A stretch of 12,080 nucleotides of DNA from CAZWSE01 sp964636575 (lineage in GTDB: Bacteria; Pseudomonadota; Alphaproteobacteria; Rhodobacterales; Rhodobacteraceae), in NCBI GenBank assembly GCA_964636575.1, contig CAZWSE010000100.1, positions 1 to 12,080 of the forward strand, written 5' to 3'. This document shows positions 1 through 6,794 of this stretch, in pieces. A program made the position numbers and the translations under genes. The notes beneath the pieces were generated by a model. The model was not told the origin of the DNA, did no database searches, and worked only from the letters and a program-made list of their open reading frames with translations. How positions within the stretch are numbered: position 1 is the stretch's first letter; the number at the start of each line of letters is the position of its first letter.

Positions 1-552
1 CTTATCGTCTGTTGGGTTGTAGATCGATTTGGTCTGATCCCACAGCTCATCCGCGCCCTCTTTGCCGGCACCGGATACCGATTGATAGGTGCTGACCACC
101 ACGCGTTTGATCGTCGCGCGGTCATGCAAAGGCTTCAGCGCCACAACCATCTGCGCGGTCGAGCAATTCGGGTTCGCGATGATGTTCTTCTTGGCGTACC
201 CGTGGATCATCTGCGGGTTCACCTCAGGCACAATCAGCGGAACGTCCGGATCATAGCGATAAAGCGACGAATTATCGATAACCACACAGCCGGTTGCTGC
301 CGCTTTGGGCGCATAGGTTTTGGTGGCCTCGGACCCGACTGCAAAAAGCGCGATGTCCCAACCCGTGAAATCGAATGTATCAAGGTCCTTCGTCTTGAGC
401 GTCTTGTCCCCAAAGCTGATTTCCGTACCGATTGACCGACGCGAGGCCAAGGCCACGATCTCATCAACAGGAAACTGGCGTTCGTCCAGAATGTTCAGCA
501 TTTCGCGGCCCACATTGCCTGTGGCGCCTACGACAGCGACGCGATAGCCCAT
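1..552 (-). CDS. asd: Aspartate-semialdehyde dehydrogenase, 5' part (runs off left edge)
   Basis: The reading frame is open from the ATG at 552 to base 1 (184 codons, no stop) and covers about half of a typical ~340-residue Asd. The enzyme makes L-aspartate-4-semialdehyde from aspartyl phosphate with NADPH in the cytoplasm, the branch point to lysine/DAP, threonine and methionine. Seen: an N-terminal Rossmann motif VAVVGATGNVG (residues 5-15), the DNSSLYRYD segment, the VPEVNP segment, and the active-site NPNCST motif with Cys near residue 130. STYQSVSGAGK follows near residue 95-105 from the edge. A GGAG ribosome site lies about 6 bases before the ATG. The MFS gene ends 68 bases upstream on the same strand, so read-through is possible. 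The C-terminal catalytic half is outside the window. Identification is firm. Confidence 0.96.
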   Translation of the reverse strand, partial: MGYRVAVVGATGNVGREMLNILDERQFPVDEIVALASRRSIGTEISFGDKTLKTKDLDTFDFTGWDIALFAVGSEATKTYAPKAAATGCVVIDNSSLYRYDPDVPLIVPEVNPQMIHGYAKKNIIANPNCSTAQMVVALKPLHDRATIKRVVVSTYQSVSGAGKEGADELWDQTKSIYNPTDDK

Positions 553-613
553 GATTTTCTCCAATTGGGGTTAAGTGCTTGGGCCTCTTATAAGGTCTTA
601 TCGCAAAGGGGAA

Positions 614-627
614 GGATTCGTTAATCC
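614..627 (-). terminator. Small hairpin at the end of the MFS gene
   Basis: GGATT (614-618) and AATCC (623-627) form a perfect 5-bp stem with a 4-base loop. The hairpin overlaps the stop codon of the MFS gene. On the minus strand it is followed by a pyrimidine-rich TTCCCCTTT run rather than a clean T tract. It could be a weak attenuator between the MFS gene and asd, or chance. Confidence 0.25.
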
Positions 628-1796
628 ATGTTGTCAGTGCTGAAGGCATAGATCGCCACCCCAAGCGCCAGTGACACCCCGAAGAAGGTGAAAATGGCGA
701 TGTAGGGCGCCGCTGCATCCCCTGTTTGTGCAAATGTCGTGTGGACCTTGCCGGATGCGAATTGCATCATGCTGACCCCGCCGATCCCGAAGAGGTTCAT
801 CAGCGTCACCCCCCGCCCTGTTAGGTGCGGCGGAAAGAACCCCCGCGCATGGGCGATGATGATCGGGAACGATGCCCCGAAGAACCCAGTGACGGCCATC
901 AGTGCAATCGCCAGCCCCGCGGATCGGTCCGCCAGTGTCGCAAGCGTCAGTATGCTGGCTGCACAAGCCAGATTGCCCCAAAAGATGATCCATTTGCGGG
1001 TGCCAAGGATGCGGTCGAGCGGCCCGTAGCACAAAGTGCCCACAATCATCGCCACCCCCATCACCAGCGTTGCCTGCCCGATCTGCGATACCGTAAGCCC
1101 GAACACATCGTTCAGGTACGGCCCGATCCAAAGACCCCGCACCGCCCCAACCGGTGCGTAGTTCACCAGCATGAGGGGCAGCAAAAACCAGATCACCGGC
1201 ATTTTCAGCAGATCCAGAACTGATCCTTTTTGGTCGCCTGTCACCGGTTCCGGATCGCGAACGCATGCGAATATCCCCGCCGCTACGATCCCGCAGGTCG
1301 CCGCCAGCACCCAAAGCGCTGCGCGCCAGCCAATCGTTTCCGCCGCAAAGGCCATGGGGTAAGACGCCACAAGGTTCCCAAGCGATCCGACCCCAAGCAT
1401 CAAGGCGGCAAGGGTTGCAAACCTGGCCGGCGGGAACTGGCGCGCGAAGATGTAGTAGGATGCCATCAGCACAGGTGAACAGCCGACCCCAATCAATAGC
1501 ATCGCAACATTGATATGAAACGCCGATCCCGCCAGTGCAAACAGCGCGGCACCGCCAGCCCCGCCCAGCAACAGCAAAACAGAGGCGGTGCGCCGTGGTC
1601 CAATCGTATCAAGCGCCCAACCGACGGGCAGCTGCATGGCCGCGAAGGACAAGAACCAAAGCCCCGACGCAAAGGCGAGGTCTTCGGGGCCAGTCCCGAT
1701 GTCTTGGGACAGCGCGGTCGACAGCACGGCCAGAAAGGCGCGGAAAAACTGGCTGAGCACATAGGCCAGACACAGCAATATCAATCCAGCCTGCAT
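621..1796 (-). CDS. MFS transporter (12 TM, substrate unknown)
   Basis: This 391-residue inner-membrane protein has about twelve hydrophobic segments separated by short loops, the size and layout of a major facilitator superfamily permease. The first half carries a typical loop 2-3 motif A variant (GWALDTIGPRRT, about residues 59-70). A more polar central linker (RDPEPVTGDQK, about residue 180) divides the two six-helix halves. The start at 1796 is supported by AAAGGAG five bases upstream. It lies 99 bases downstream of the HpaI-like aldolase on the same strand, suggesting uptake of an aromatic or hydroxy-keto acid, but the terminator-like elements in that gap may uncouple the two genes. The substrate cannot be read from the sequence; export is also possible. 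Confidence 0.88.
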   Translation of the reverse strand: MQAGLILLCLAYVLSQFFRAFLAVLSTALSQDIGTGPEDLAFASGLWFLSFAAMQLPVGWALDTIGPRRTASVLLLLGGAGGAALFALAGSAFHINVAMLLIGVGCSPVLMASYYIFARQFPPARFATLAALMLGVGSLGNLVASYPMAFAAETIGWRAALWVLAATCGIVAAGIFACVRDPEPVTGDQKGSVLDLLKMPVIWFLLPLMLVNYAPVGAVRGLWIGPYLNDVFGLTVSQIGQATLVMGVAMIVGTLCYGPLDRILGTRKWIIFWGNLACAASILTLATLADRSAGLAIALMAVTGFFGASFPIIIAHARGFFPPHLTGRGVTLMNLFGIGGVSMMQFASGKVHTTFAQTGDAAAPYIAIFTFFGVSLALGVAIYAFSTDNMD

Positions 1797-1809
1797 GGGG
1801 CTCCTTTAA

Positions 1810-1822
1810 AGGGCGAGGCCCT
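1810..1822 (-). terminator. Hairpin just upstream of the MFS ribosome site
   Basis: A perfect 5-bp stem AGGGC/GCCCT with a 3-base loop sits in the 99-base gap between the aldolase and the MFS gene. On the minus strand it is followed by TTTAAAGGAG, so a short T run leads directly into the MFS Shine-Dalgarno sequence. It may be a weak terminator or a structure affecting MFS translation. No other support. Confidence 0.35.
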
Positions 1823-1824
1823 GA

Positions 1825-1857
1825 TTTCTTCTTGGGTCAAATACCTCCGCCGGAGGC
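1825..1857 (-). repeat. Dispersed intergenic motif, copy 1 (terminator-like)
   Basis: Read on the minus strand, this element starts GCCTCCGGCGGAGG, continues TATTTG and ends in an AAGAAG-type tail. It resembles the plus-strand element at 9351-9383 over about 33 bases. Its first part is a self-complementary CCTCC/GGAGG hairpin followed by TATTT, and it lies 38 bases beyond the aldolase stop codon, so a transcription-termination role is plausible. Motifs of this form are, as I recall, common after genes in Rhodobacteraceae genomes. That recollection was not checked. Confidence 0.6.
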
Positions 1858-1895
1858 TCCGAGGCGCGCAAAACGTGCTAGTCCTGAATGGACAC

Positions 1896-2663
1896 TCAAG
1901 ATTTCCACTTCGCGGCCAGGCTTCGGGCGGCAGTGGCCAGCAAGGTTACATCGGCGGAGACCGCGATAAAACGGGCACCGGCGGCGCGGGCGTTTTCGGT
2001 CATCTCGTCGCGCATGCTCAGGATGCCAGCGGCTTTACCTGAGGCTTCGATTTGGGACAGGGCGTTCATAATCACGTTCTGCACTTCGGGCGCGGCGGCG
2101 TTGCCAGCATAGCCCATATCGGCGGATAAATCAGCGGGGCCTATAAACACACCGTCAACGCCTTCGACTTTCAGAATATCGGACAAGGCTTCGATACCTG
2201 CCACGCTTTCAACCTGCACCAAAAGGCAGATCTGGTCATTGGCGGTTTGAATATAGTCCGTGATTTCAGCAAACCGCGACGCGCGACCCAAAGCGGAGCC
2301 CACACCACGAACCCCGTGCGGTGGATAGCGCACGGCGCGTACCAGATCGCGGGCTTGATCGGCGCTGTCGACCATGGGCACCAGAACCGTCTGAGCGCCA
2401 ATGTCGAGCACTTGTTTGATCAGCCAGTCCTCACCGATGGGGACACGCACAACGGGATGACTTTCCGAGCTTTCAAGCGCCATCAACTGGTCGCGGATGC
2501 TGCGCAAATCATTGGGAGAATGTTCTCCGTCGATCACGAGCCAGTCAAATCCGGCGGTGCCAACGACCTCGGTGGTATAGGCATCCGCAAGGGCGAGCCA
2601 ACATCCGAACAGGGTCTCTCCGGCGGCCAGACGCGCTTTGAAAGTGTTGGTTGGGGCGGGCAT
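1896..2663 (-). CDS. hpaI: HpcH/HpaI-type class II aldolase (4-hydroxy-2-oxoheptanedioate aldolase-like)
   Basis: The 255-residue product has the length of E. coli HpaI, a metal-dependent class II aldolase that splits 4-hydroxy-2-oxoheptanedioate into pyruvate and succinate semialdehyde at the end of homoprotocatechuate degradation. The family's active-site residues are visible: the DGEHSPND motif with His48, Arg73 in VVRVPIGED, Glu152 in VQVES (metal ligand), and Asp178 in IGPADLS (metal ligand). The RYPPHGVRG loop (112-120) is also typical. The start at 2663 has AAAAGGAA about 8-13 bases upstream. A divergent HpaR-like regulator begins 189 bases away, which supports an aromatic-degradation role. 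Related aldolases act on 2-keto-3-deoxy-rhamnonate or -glucarate and cannot be excluded, because no other hpa genes are in the window. Confidence 0.9.
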   Translation of the reverse strand: MPAPTNTFKARLAAGETLFGCWLALADAYTTEVVGTAGFDWLVIDGEHSPNDLRSIRDQLMALESSESHPVVRVPIGEDWLIKQVLDIGAQTVLVPMVDSADQARDLVRAVRYPPHGVRGVGSALGRASRFAEITDYIQTANDQICLLVQVESVAGIEALSDILKVEGVDGVFIGPADLSADMGYAGNAAAPEVQNVIMNALSQIEASGKAAGILSMRDEMTENARAAGARFIAVSADVTLLATAARSLAAKWKS

Positions 2664-2852
2664 GGCGCTGTTCCTTTTGGCAGGGTGTCCGACATGGGTA
2701 GCAATGGGTCAGTGGTGGCGCAAGTGCAGCCCATAAAGCGGGGAGGCGGGCGAACAGATTGCAACACGCTCGGGCCGAAACGGCCACAGTTCAAATGTCT
2801 AAAATGCGTGCAATCCCTTGTATAAATGCGAAAGACATATCAGGTTTGTGGC

Positions 2853-3317
2853 ATGGACCAGATACCATCACGCCCGAAGACGTCCAGATCGCTACCGATT
2901 GCCTTACTGCGCGCGCGCGAAAAGGTCATGGGGCCGATCCGCGAAATGTTGTCAGATGTGGATGTCACCGAGCAGCAATGGCGGGTTCTGCGGGTCTTGG
3001 AAGAAAACGGGCCGCTGGACCCGACCCATATTGCGTCAGAAGCCTGCCTTTTGATGCCCAGCCTGACCCGAATTTTGCAAAAGCTCGATGACAAAGGGTT
3101 GGTTCTGCGCTCAAACGATCCGCTGGACGGACGCAAACAGCGTATTGAGGCCAGCGATGCTGCCAAAGATCTGATCCGTCAAAATATGGCGACCAGCATG
3201 AATTTGACCGCGCAGATGCGCAGCACGTTGGGTGATGAAAAGTTTGAAACGCTGCTGGACCTGCTCAATGAGCTGGACCAGCTGGATTTATCCACGAAAC
3301 ACGGGACTTCGGCTTAG
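2853..3317 (+). CDS. hpaR: MarR-family regulator, HpaR-like
   Basis: A winged-helix transcription regulator of 154 residues from the ATG at 2853. The stretch IALLRARE...VTEQQWRVLRVLEENGPLDPTHIASEACLLMPSLTRILQKL, followed by the wing DPLDGRKQRIEAS, matches what I recall of the homoprotocatechuate repressor HpaR/HpcR (about 148 residues). An in-frame ATG at 2826 would add nine residues, but it has no ribosome site and overlaps a TATAAA sequence that could be a -10 box. The 2853 start has AGG nine bases upstream. The divergent position next to the HpaI-like aldolase suggests control of that gene, probably relieved by an aromatic acid. Its stop codon overlaps the end of chrR, which is read from the other strand. 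MarR family is firm; the HpaR assignment is moderate. Confidence 0.87.
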   Translation: MDQIPSRPKTSRSLPIALLRAREKVMGPIREMLSDVDVTEQQWRVLRVLEENGPLDPTHIASEACLLMPSLTRILQKLDDKGLVLRSNDPLDGRKQRIEASDAAKDLIRQNMATSMNLTAQMRSTLGDEKFETLLDLLNELDQLDLSTKHGTSA

Positions 3318-3958
3318 ATCCGCAGCAGAGGCTGCAACAGTTTCGGTATCAGGCCTTTGAATTCCAACGGTGCGTCACTGACAGCCAGACAGATGCAATC
3401 TTCGTGAATGTCCGCAACGGGTGTGTGGTGCAGGTCTTCATCTGCCATGTCCACATCGCCACGTGCGAAGTAATCGTCCTCGTCGTGGAATGCGCCCTTC
3501 AGCACCATCGTCATTTCTGTGCCTTTGTGCCCGTGGTCCGGCATGGCCGCCCCAGCTGGAATGAACAAAAGCCGCGCTGTTGCGTCGGATGACGTCTTCA
3601 GAATGGCTTGTTTCACACCCATGCCGACGGGTTTCCATTGAATGTTGTCCAAGCCTGCACCGACATAGTGCTGCAAGGGGGTAGGCAAAACGGCATCCGG
3701 TGCAGGGGCCGCGGGTGCTTCTGGTGCGCCGCCTGCGATCAGGGCCAGTGTTTGCTCAAGGCTGCTTGCCGACATTTCGGCTTCATCCGTTTCAAGAAGC
3801 TCTCCACCCACGGCGTCAAAGCTTGCGGCCTGCGCGCGGCAGGTGTCGCAAAGTGAAATATGCGCGGCAACCATAAGGTTAAACGCCTCAGGCAATGTTC
3901 CCGCGGCATAGCCCATCAAAATGGCATCATTCAGGTGATGATTAATCGTATCTGTCAT
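3314..3958 (-). CDS. chrR: ChrR-type zinc anti-sigma factor with cupin domain
   Basis: This 214-residue protein closely matches R. sphaeroides ChrR (about 213 residues as recalled), which holds RpoE inactive until singlet oxygen or organic peroxide triggers its release and degradation. The N-terminal anti-sigma domain (1-~75) carries the Zn2+ site His8 plus H33-x3-C37-x2-C40. A proline/alanine linker (79-92) leads to a cupin-like domain with a second metal set: His142, His144, Glu148 and His178. The conserved DCICLA segment (Cys188, Cys190) and an LRI terminus are also present. The ATG at 3958 gives an N terminus like the R. sphaeroides protein. An upstream in-frame GTG at 3970 would overlap the rpoE stop (GTGA) and add four residues. 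Co-transcribed with rpoE; it ends convergently on the MarR gene. Confidence 0.95.
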   Translation of the reverse strand: MTDTINHHLNDAILMGYAAGTLPEAFNLMVAAHISLCDTCRAQAASFDAVGGELLETDEAEMSASSLEQTLALIAGGAPEAPAAPAPDAVLPTPLQHYVGAGLDNIQWKPVGMGVKQAILKTSSDATARLLFIPAGAAMPDHGHKGTEMTMVLKGAFHDEDDYFARGDVDMADEDLHHTPVADIHEDCICLAVSDAPLEFKGLIPKLLQPLLRI

Positions 3959-3966
3959 GCTTCGCT

Positions 3967-4518
3967 TCACTTCATGGTTCTGCGCAGGCGCTCTAGAGCT
4001 AACCTAATGCGCGATTTGATTGTGCCCAGTGGCAATCCGGTCGCTTCAGCGATTTCGCTGTGGGATAAGTCTCCGAAATAGGCCTTTTGGATCAATTCTC
4101 TTTGTTCGGGGGGCAAAGCGCTTAGTGCTTCGCCCAGTTTTTCGCTTTCTTCTTGCAAGACCAGAACATCTGCCTGATCCGGTTCTTCTTCCGGTCCCCA
4201 TGCCAGATCCTCTGGTTCGGGTCGTCGCTGTTTGCGCAGCACGTCGATCTTGCGGTTTCGTGCAATCGTGAAAATCCACGTTGTAACCGACGCCCGCGCC
4301 GGATCGAACAGATGCGCCTTGTGCCAAACGGTCGCCATGACCTCTTGGCTGCATTCCTCGGCCAGAGTGTGATCCGCCCCCGACTTCATCAAGAACGATT
4401 TCACCCGGGGGGCAAAATGCTCAAACAGCTCGATAAAGGCTGCTTGGTCTTTCTGGCCGTGGACCCGAGCCATCTGCGTGACCCACTCCATCCGTTTTGT
4501 ATTCGTCGTCTTGTTCAC
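3967..4518 (-). CDS. rpoE: RNA polymerase ECF sigma factor RpoE (singlet-oxygen response, ECF11-like)
   Basis: From the GTG at 4518 the product is 183 residues. Region 2 (about 28-97) contains APRVKSFLMKSG, EVMATVWHKAHLFDPARASVTTWIFTIARNRKIDVLRKQRR. An acidic linker (PEEEPDQAD) leads to region 4 (about 125-178), which ends HSEIAEATGLPLGTIKSRIRLALERLR. The similarity to R. sphaeroides RpoE is strong throughout. It directs polymerase to TGATCC-type promoters when freed from ChrR. The frame stays open to an ATG at 4623, but that codon lies only 4 bases after the -10 box, at or before the expected transcript start, so it cannot be the usual start. The GTG gives an N terminus of the expected length. 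ATG 4491 (174 residues) is the alternative. The stop overlaps the possible GTG start of chrR by four bases. Confidence 0.95.
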   Translation of the reverse strand: MNKTTNTKRMEWVTQMARVHGQKDQAAFIELFEHFAPRVKSFLMKSGADHTLAEECSQEVMATVWHKAHLFDPARASVTTWIFTIARNRKIDVLRKQRRPEPEDLAWGPEEEPDQADVLVLQEESEKLGEALSALPPEQRELIQKAYFGDLSHSEIAEATGLPLGTIKSRIRLALERLRRTMK

Positions 4519-4608
4519 ACTTTTGCGTCCCGTCGTGCCTGATTTGGCAGTTGCACCCTTATCAAAGCGGTTCAACGTCGCAAGGGCGCTTGTCGCCGGT
4601 TCAAGTTC

Positions 4609-4618
4609 AGCACGTGCT
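4609..4618. other. 10-bp perfect palindrome at the rpoE transcript start
   Basis: AGCACGTGCT is a perfect inverted repeat located about 10-19 bases beyond the -10 box of the rpoE promoter, so it would form roughly the first dozen transcribed bases. It could be an operator for a second regulator or a 5'-end stem. Palindromes of this length are expected about a dozen times per 12 kb by chance, so only its position makes it noteworthy. Confidence 0.25.
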
Positions 4619-4627
4619 AACATGAAG

Positions 4628-4657
4628 TATTTACGCTAGAGCACCCTTTTTGGATCA
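4628..4657 (-). promoter_or_regulatory. RpoE-dependent autoregulatory promoter of rpoE-chrR
   Basis: On the minus strand, TGATCC (bases 4657-4652) is followed by an 18-base spacer and TAAATA (4633-4628). This fits the R. sphaeroides RpoE promoter pattern as I recall it (TGATCC, 16-18 bases, TAA/T-rich -10). Transcription should begin near 4621-4622, leaving a leader of roughly 100 bases before the GTG start of rpoE. This predicts positive autoregulation of rpoE-chrR. The same arrangement is known for the R. sphaeroides rpoE-chrR operon. Confidence 0.85.
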
Positions 4658-4743
4658 CTCGACCCTCAAAAAAATTCTTTATCATCCAGTTTGCCTGCGC
4701 GACCGTATGACTATGAAAGACCAAACACGGAAAGAGAATATCA

Positions 4744-6039
4744 ATGCCATTCGAAAGCGGCCCCGCCGGCCACAAGAAAATTGCCATCATTGGCGCCGGT
4801 ATTTCTGGAATGGGGGCAGCACATATGTTGGCCGATACCCATTCTGTTTCCTTGTTTGAATCTGAGAACCGTCTGGGCGGTCATGCTCGAACCAAGATCG
4901 CCGGTAAGAACGGTGACCAGCCTGTTGATACCGGTTTTATCGTCTTTAATTATGCCAATTACCCCCACATGGCCGCCTTGTTTGCTGAGCTGGACGTCCC
5001 TGTTGTCAAATCCAACATGAGCTTTGGCGCCTCAATCGGCGGGGGGCGCTTTGAATATGGTCTGGCCAGTTTGCAGGCTCTCTTTGCCCAGCCCAAGAAC
5101 GCTTTGAACCCCAAGTTCATCGCCATGATCCGTGATATTTTGAAGTTCAACAAGCATGCCCTGACCGTTGCCCAAGACCGCACCCTGACCGTTGGTCAGT
5201 TTTTGAAAAAGCTCGGCACCGGGTCTTACTTTCGCGACTACTACCTGTTGCCTTTGTCTGGTGCCATTTGGTCGACCCCCACCCAGAAGATCATGGATTT
5301 CCCTGCCCATGCGATGATCCAGTTCTTTGAAAACCATGCTTTGTTGAACGTCACCGGCCAGCATCAGTGGTACACCGTTGAGGGCGGCTCCACCCAGTAT
5401 GTTGAAAGGCTGGAAGCCTCCATGCGCCGCAAGGGTGTTGATATTCGCCTTGGCTCCCCCATTCAGTCTGTCCGCCGCTTACCCATTGGTGTCGAGGTCA
5501 AGTCTTGGGGTGCTGAATGGGAGTATTTTGACGAGGTCGTCTTTGCTACCCATTCCGATGACAGCCTTTCCATGCTTGCTGACCCATCCGCCCAAGAACA
5601 GGCCGCTTTGGGAGCCATCAAGTACCAGCCCAATGATGTGGTCTTGCATGCGGATTCGTCCGTTATGCCCAAGCGTCGGGTCACGTGGTCGTCTTGGGTC
5701 TATACCGAGGATGCCGCCGCGAAGTCTGACAAGATTGATCTGACCTATTGGATGAACTCACTGCAGCCCATCCCGATGGATGATCCCCATTTTGTGACCC
5801 TGAACACCAAGCGAACCATCCGCGAGGAATTGATCTACGATCAGGTCACCCTGCGCCATCCGGTCTATGATCTGGAGGCTTTGGCCGCCCAGAAAGACGT
5901 CGCCGCTTTCAATGGTACAAACAGCACTTGGTTCTGTGGCGCTTGGATGAAGCATGGGTTCCACGAGGACGGGCTTTCCAGTGCTGTGGATGTGGTCGAA
6001 GCGCTTAACGCGCAGTCCATGAGCATGGCCGCTGAGTGA
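4744..6039 (+). CDS. FAD-dependent amine-oxidase-like oxidoreductase (fatty-acid modification-associated)
   Basis: A 431-residue flavoprotein. The N-terminal dinucleotide-binding fold shows IGAGISGMGAA (16-26), then FESENRLGGHART (38-50), and a GFIVFN segment (64-69). The C-terminal FAD-contacting motif CGAWMKHGFHEDGLSSA lies near residue 395-412. This architecture is that of NAD(P)/FAD proteins found next to cyclopropane-fatty-acid synthases. The R. sphaeroides counterpart, RSP_1091 by synteny and recollection, is an RpoE-regulon member. Work on that organism named a fatty-acyl desaturase UfaD in furan fatty acid synthesis; this family is a candidate, but I cannot confirm the identity, so no symbol is given. 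GGAAAGAG about 7-14 bases upstream supports the ATG. It heads a five-gene operon and ends in a GTGA overlap with the next gene. No clear promoter is visible in 4658-4743. Confidence 0.9.
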   Translation: MPFESGPAGHKKIAIIGAGISGMGAAHMLADTHSVSLFESENRLGGHARTKIAGKNGDQPVDTGFIVFNYANYPHMAALFAELDVPVVKSNMSFGASIGGGRFEYGLASLQALFAQPKNALNPKFIAMIRDILKFNKHALTVAQDRTLTVGQFLKKLGTGSYFRDYYLLPLSGAIWSTPTQKIMDFPAHAMIQFFENHALLNVTGQHQWYTVEGGSTQYVERLEASMRRKGVDIRLGSPIQSVRRLPIGVEVKSWGAEWEYFDEVVFATHSDDSLSMLADPSAQEQAALGAIKYQPNDVVLHADSSVMPKRRVTWSSWVYTEDAAAKSDKIDLTYWMNSLQPIPMDDPHFVTLNTKRTIREELIYDQVTLRHPVYDLEALAAQKDVAAFNGTNSTWFCGAWMKHGFHEDGLSSAVDVVEALNAQSMSMAAE

Positions 6040-6794
6040 CCACGACCGTCGATCATATCGAAGGGCTGACCTACCATGGTCGCAAGGGGGACGTTAAAAA
6101 CGCGTTTCGCTATTCGGTGGACTATGTGTTGCTGGATGCCGAGGCGCAGGTCGCCTCCCCAAGTTTGTTCTCACGCAATGGCCGCAATGTGGCCGCGCTT
6201 CAAGACAGCGATCATGGCGGTGCCCCCAAGGACGGTCGTGGTGCTGCGTGGATGCGCGATGTTTTGGAACAGCATCAGATCAAGGGCGTTGACCGGCTGT
6301 TGCTGCTGGCCCAACCACGGATGTGGGGGCATGTGTTTAATCCTGTCAGCTTTTGGCTGGGGTATTCGGACACGGACGCGTTGATCGTAGTACTGGCCGA
6401 GGTGTCCAACACCTTTGGGGACCGCCATTCCTATCTGTGTCATCACGCCGATCTGTCTCCGATCCTGCCGACGGATCGTCTGACGGCGACCAAGATTTTC
6501 CATGTCTCTCCGTTTCAACCAGTCGAGGGCGGGTATGTGTTTCGCTTCGACATAACGGACGACCGCATTGGCATCTGGATTGACTACACCCAAGCCAAAG
6601 GTGGCTTGATTGCAACCCTGACAGGTGCGCGGTCCCCTTTGACCAATGGCAAGATCCTAAAGACAGCCCTGCGCCGCCCCCTAGGGTCGCGCCGTGTGCT
6701 GGGGTTGATCCATTGGCAAGCGTTGAAGCTGTGGTGGAAGTCCGCTGTGTATCGCGCCCGTCCCGCGCCGCCCGATCAAGAGGTGTCGCGATGA
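6036..6794 (+). CDS. DUF1365 family protein
   Basis: The 252-residue product starts at GTG 6036, whose GTGA overlaps the stop of the FAD gene, implying translational coupling; there is no independent strong ribosome site. Family signatures visible are the N-terminal TYHGRKGDVKNAFRYSVDY, MWGHVFNPVSFWLGY (96-110), AEVSNTFGDRHSY (121-133), KIFHVSPF (153-160) and a C-terminal HWQALKLWWKS (227-236). The many conserved His and aromatic residues suggest a lipid- or metal-dependent enzyme, but no activity is assigned from the sequence. DUF1365 genes typically accompany the FAD gene and Cfa-type methyltransferases. The R. sphaeroides relative (RSP_1090 by synteny) was reported to affect ChrR turnover and belongs to the gene set tied to furan fatty acids (recalled). 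Confidence 0.92.
   Translation: MTTTVDHIEGLTYHGRKGDVKNAFRYSVDYVLLDAEAQVASPSLFSRNGRNVAALQDSDHGGAPKDGRGAAWMRDVLEQHQIKGVDRLLLLAQPRMWGHVFNPVSFWLGYSDTDALIVVLAEVSNTFGDRHSYLCHHADLSPILPTDRLTATKIFHVSPFQPVEGGYVFRFDITDDRIGIWIDYTQAKGGLIATLTGARSPLTNGKILKTALRRPLGSRRVLGLIHWQALKLWWKSAVYRARPAPPDQEVSR

Noticed and set aside
1515..2042. Plus-strand 175-codon open frame opposite the MFS and aldolase genes
   Set aside because: It is antisense to two well-supported genes, has a low-complexity Arg/Gln/Gly-rich product and no family features; it is a shadow of high-GC coding sequence.
2758..2814. ATTGCA...CACGC and GCGTGCAAT as a MarR operator between aldolase and regulator
   Set aside because: The two arms differ by insertions and are about 40 bases apart, unlike compact MarR operators; no convincing palindrome was found in the gap.
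4590..4622. tRNA-like fragment (GGTTCAAGTTC resembling a T loop)
   Set aside because: The possible T stem has a mismatch, and no anticodon stem, D arm or matching acceptor strand is found within 90 bases, so no tRNA or clear remnant is called.
4519..4623. N-terminal extension of rpoE to the ATG at 4623
   Set aside because: This ATG is only 4 bases after the -10 box, and the extension has no counterpart in the RpoE family; it is leader sequence.
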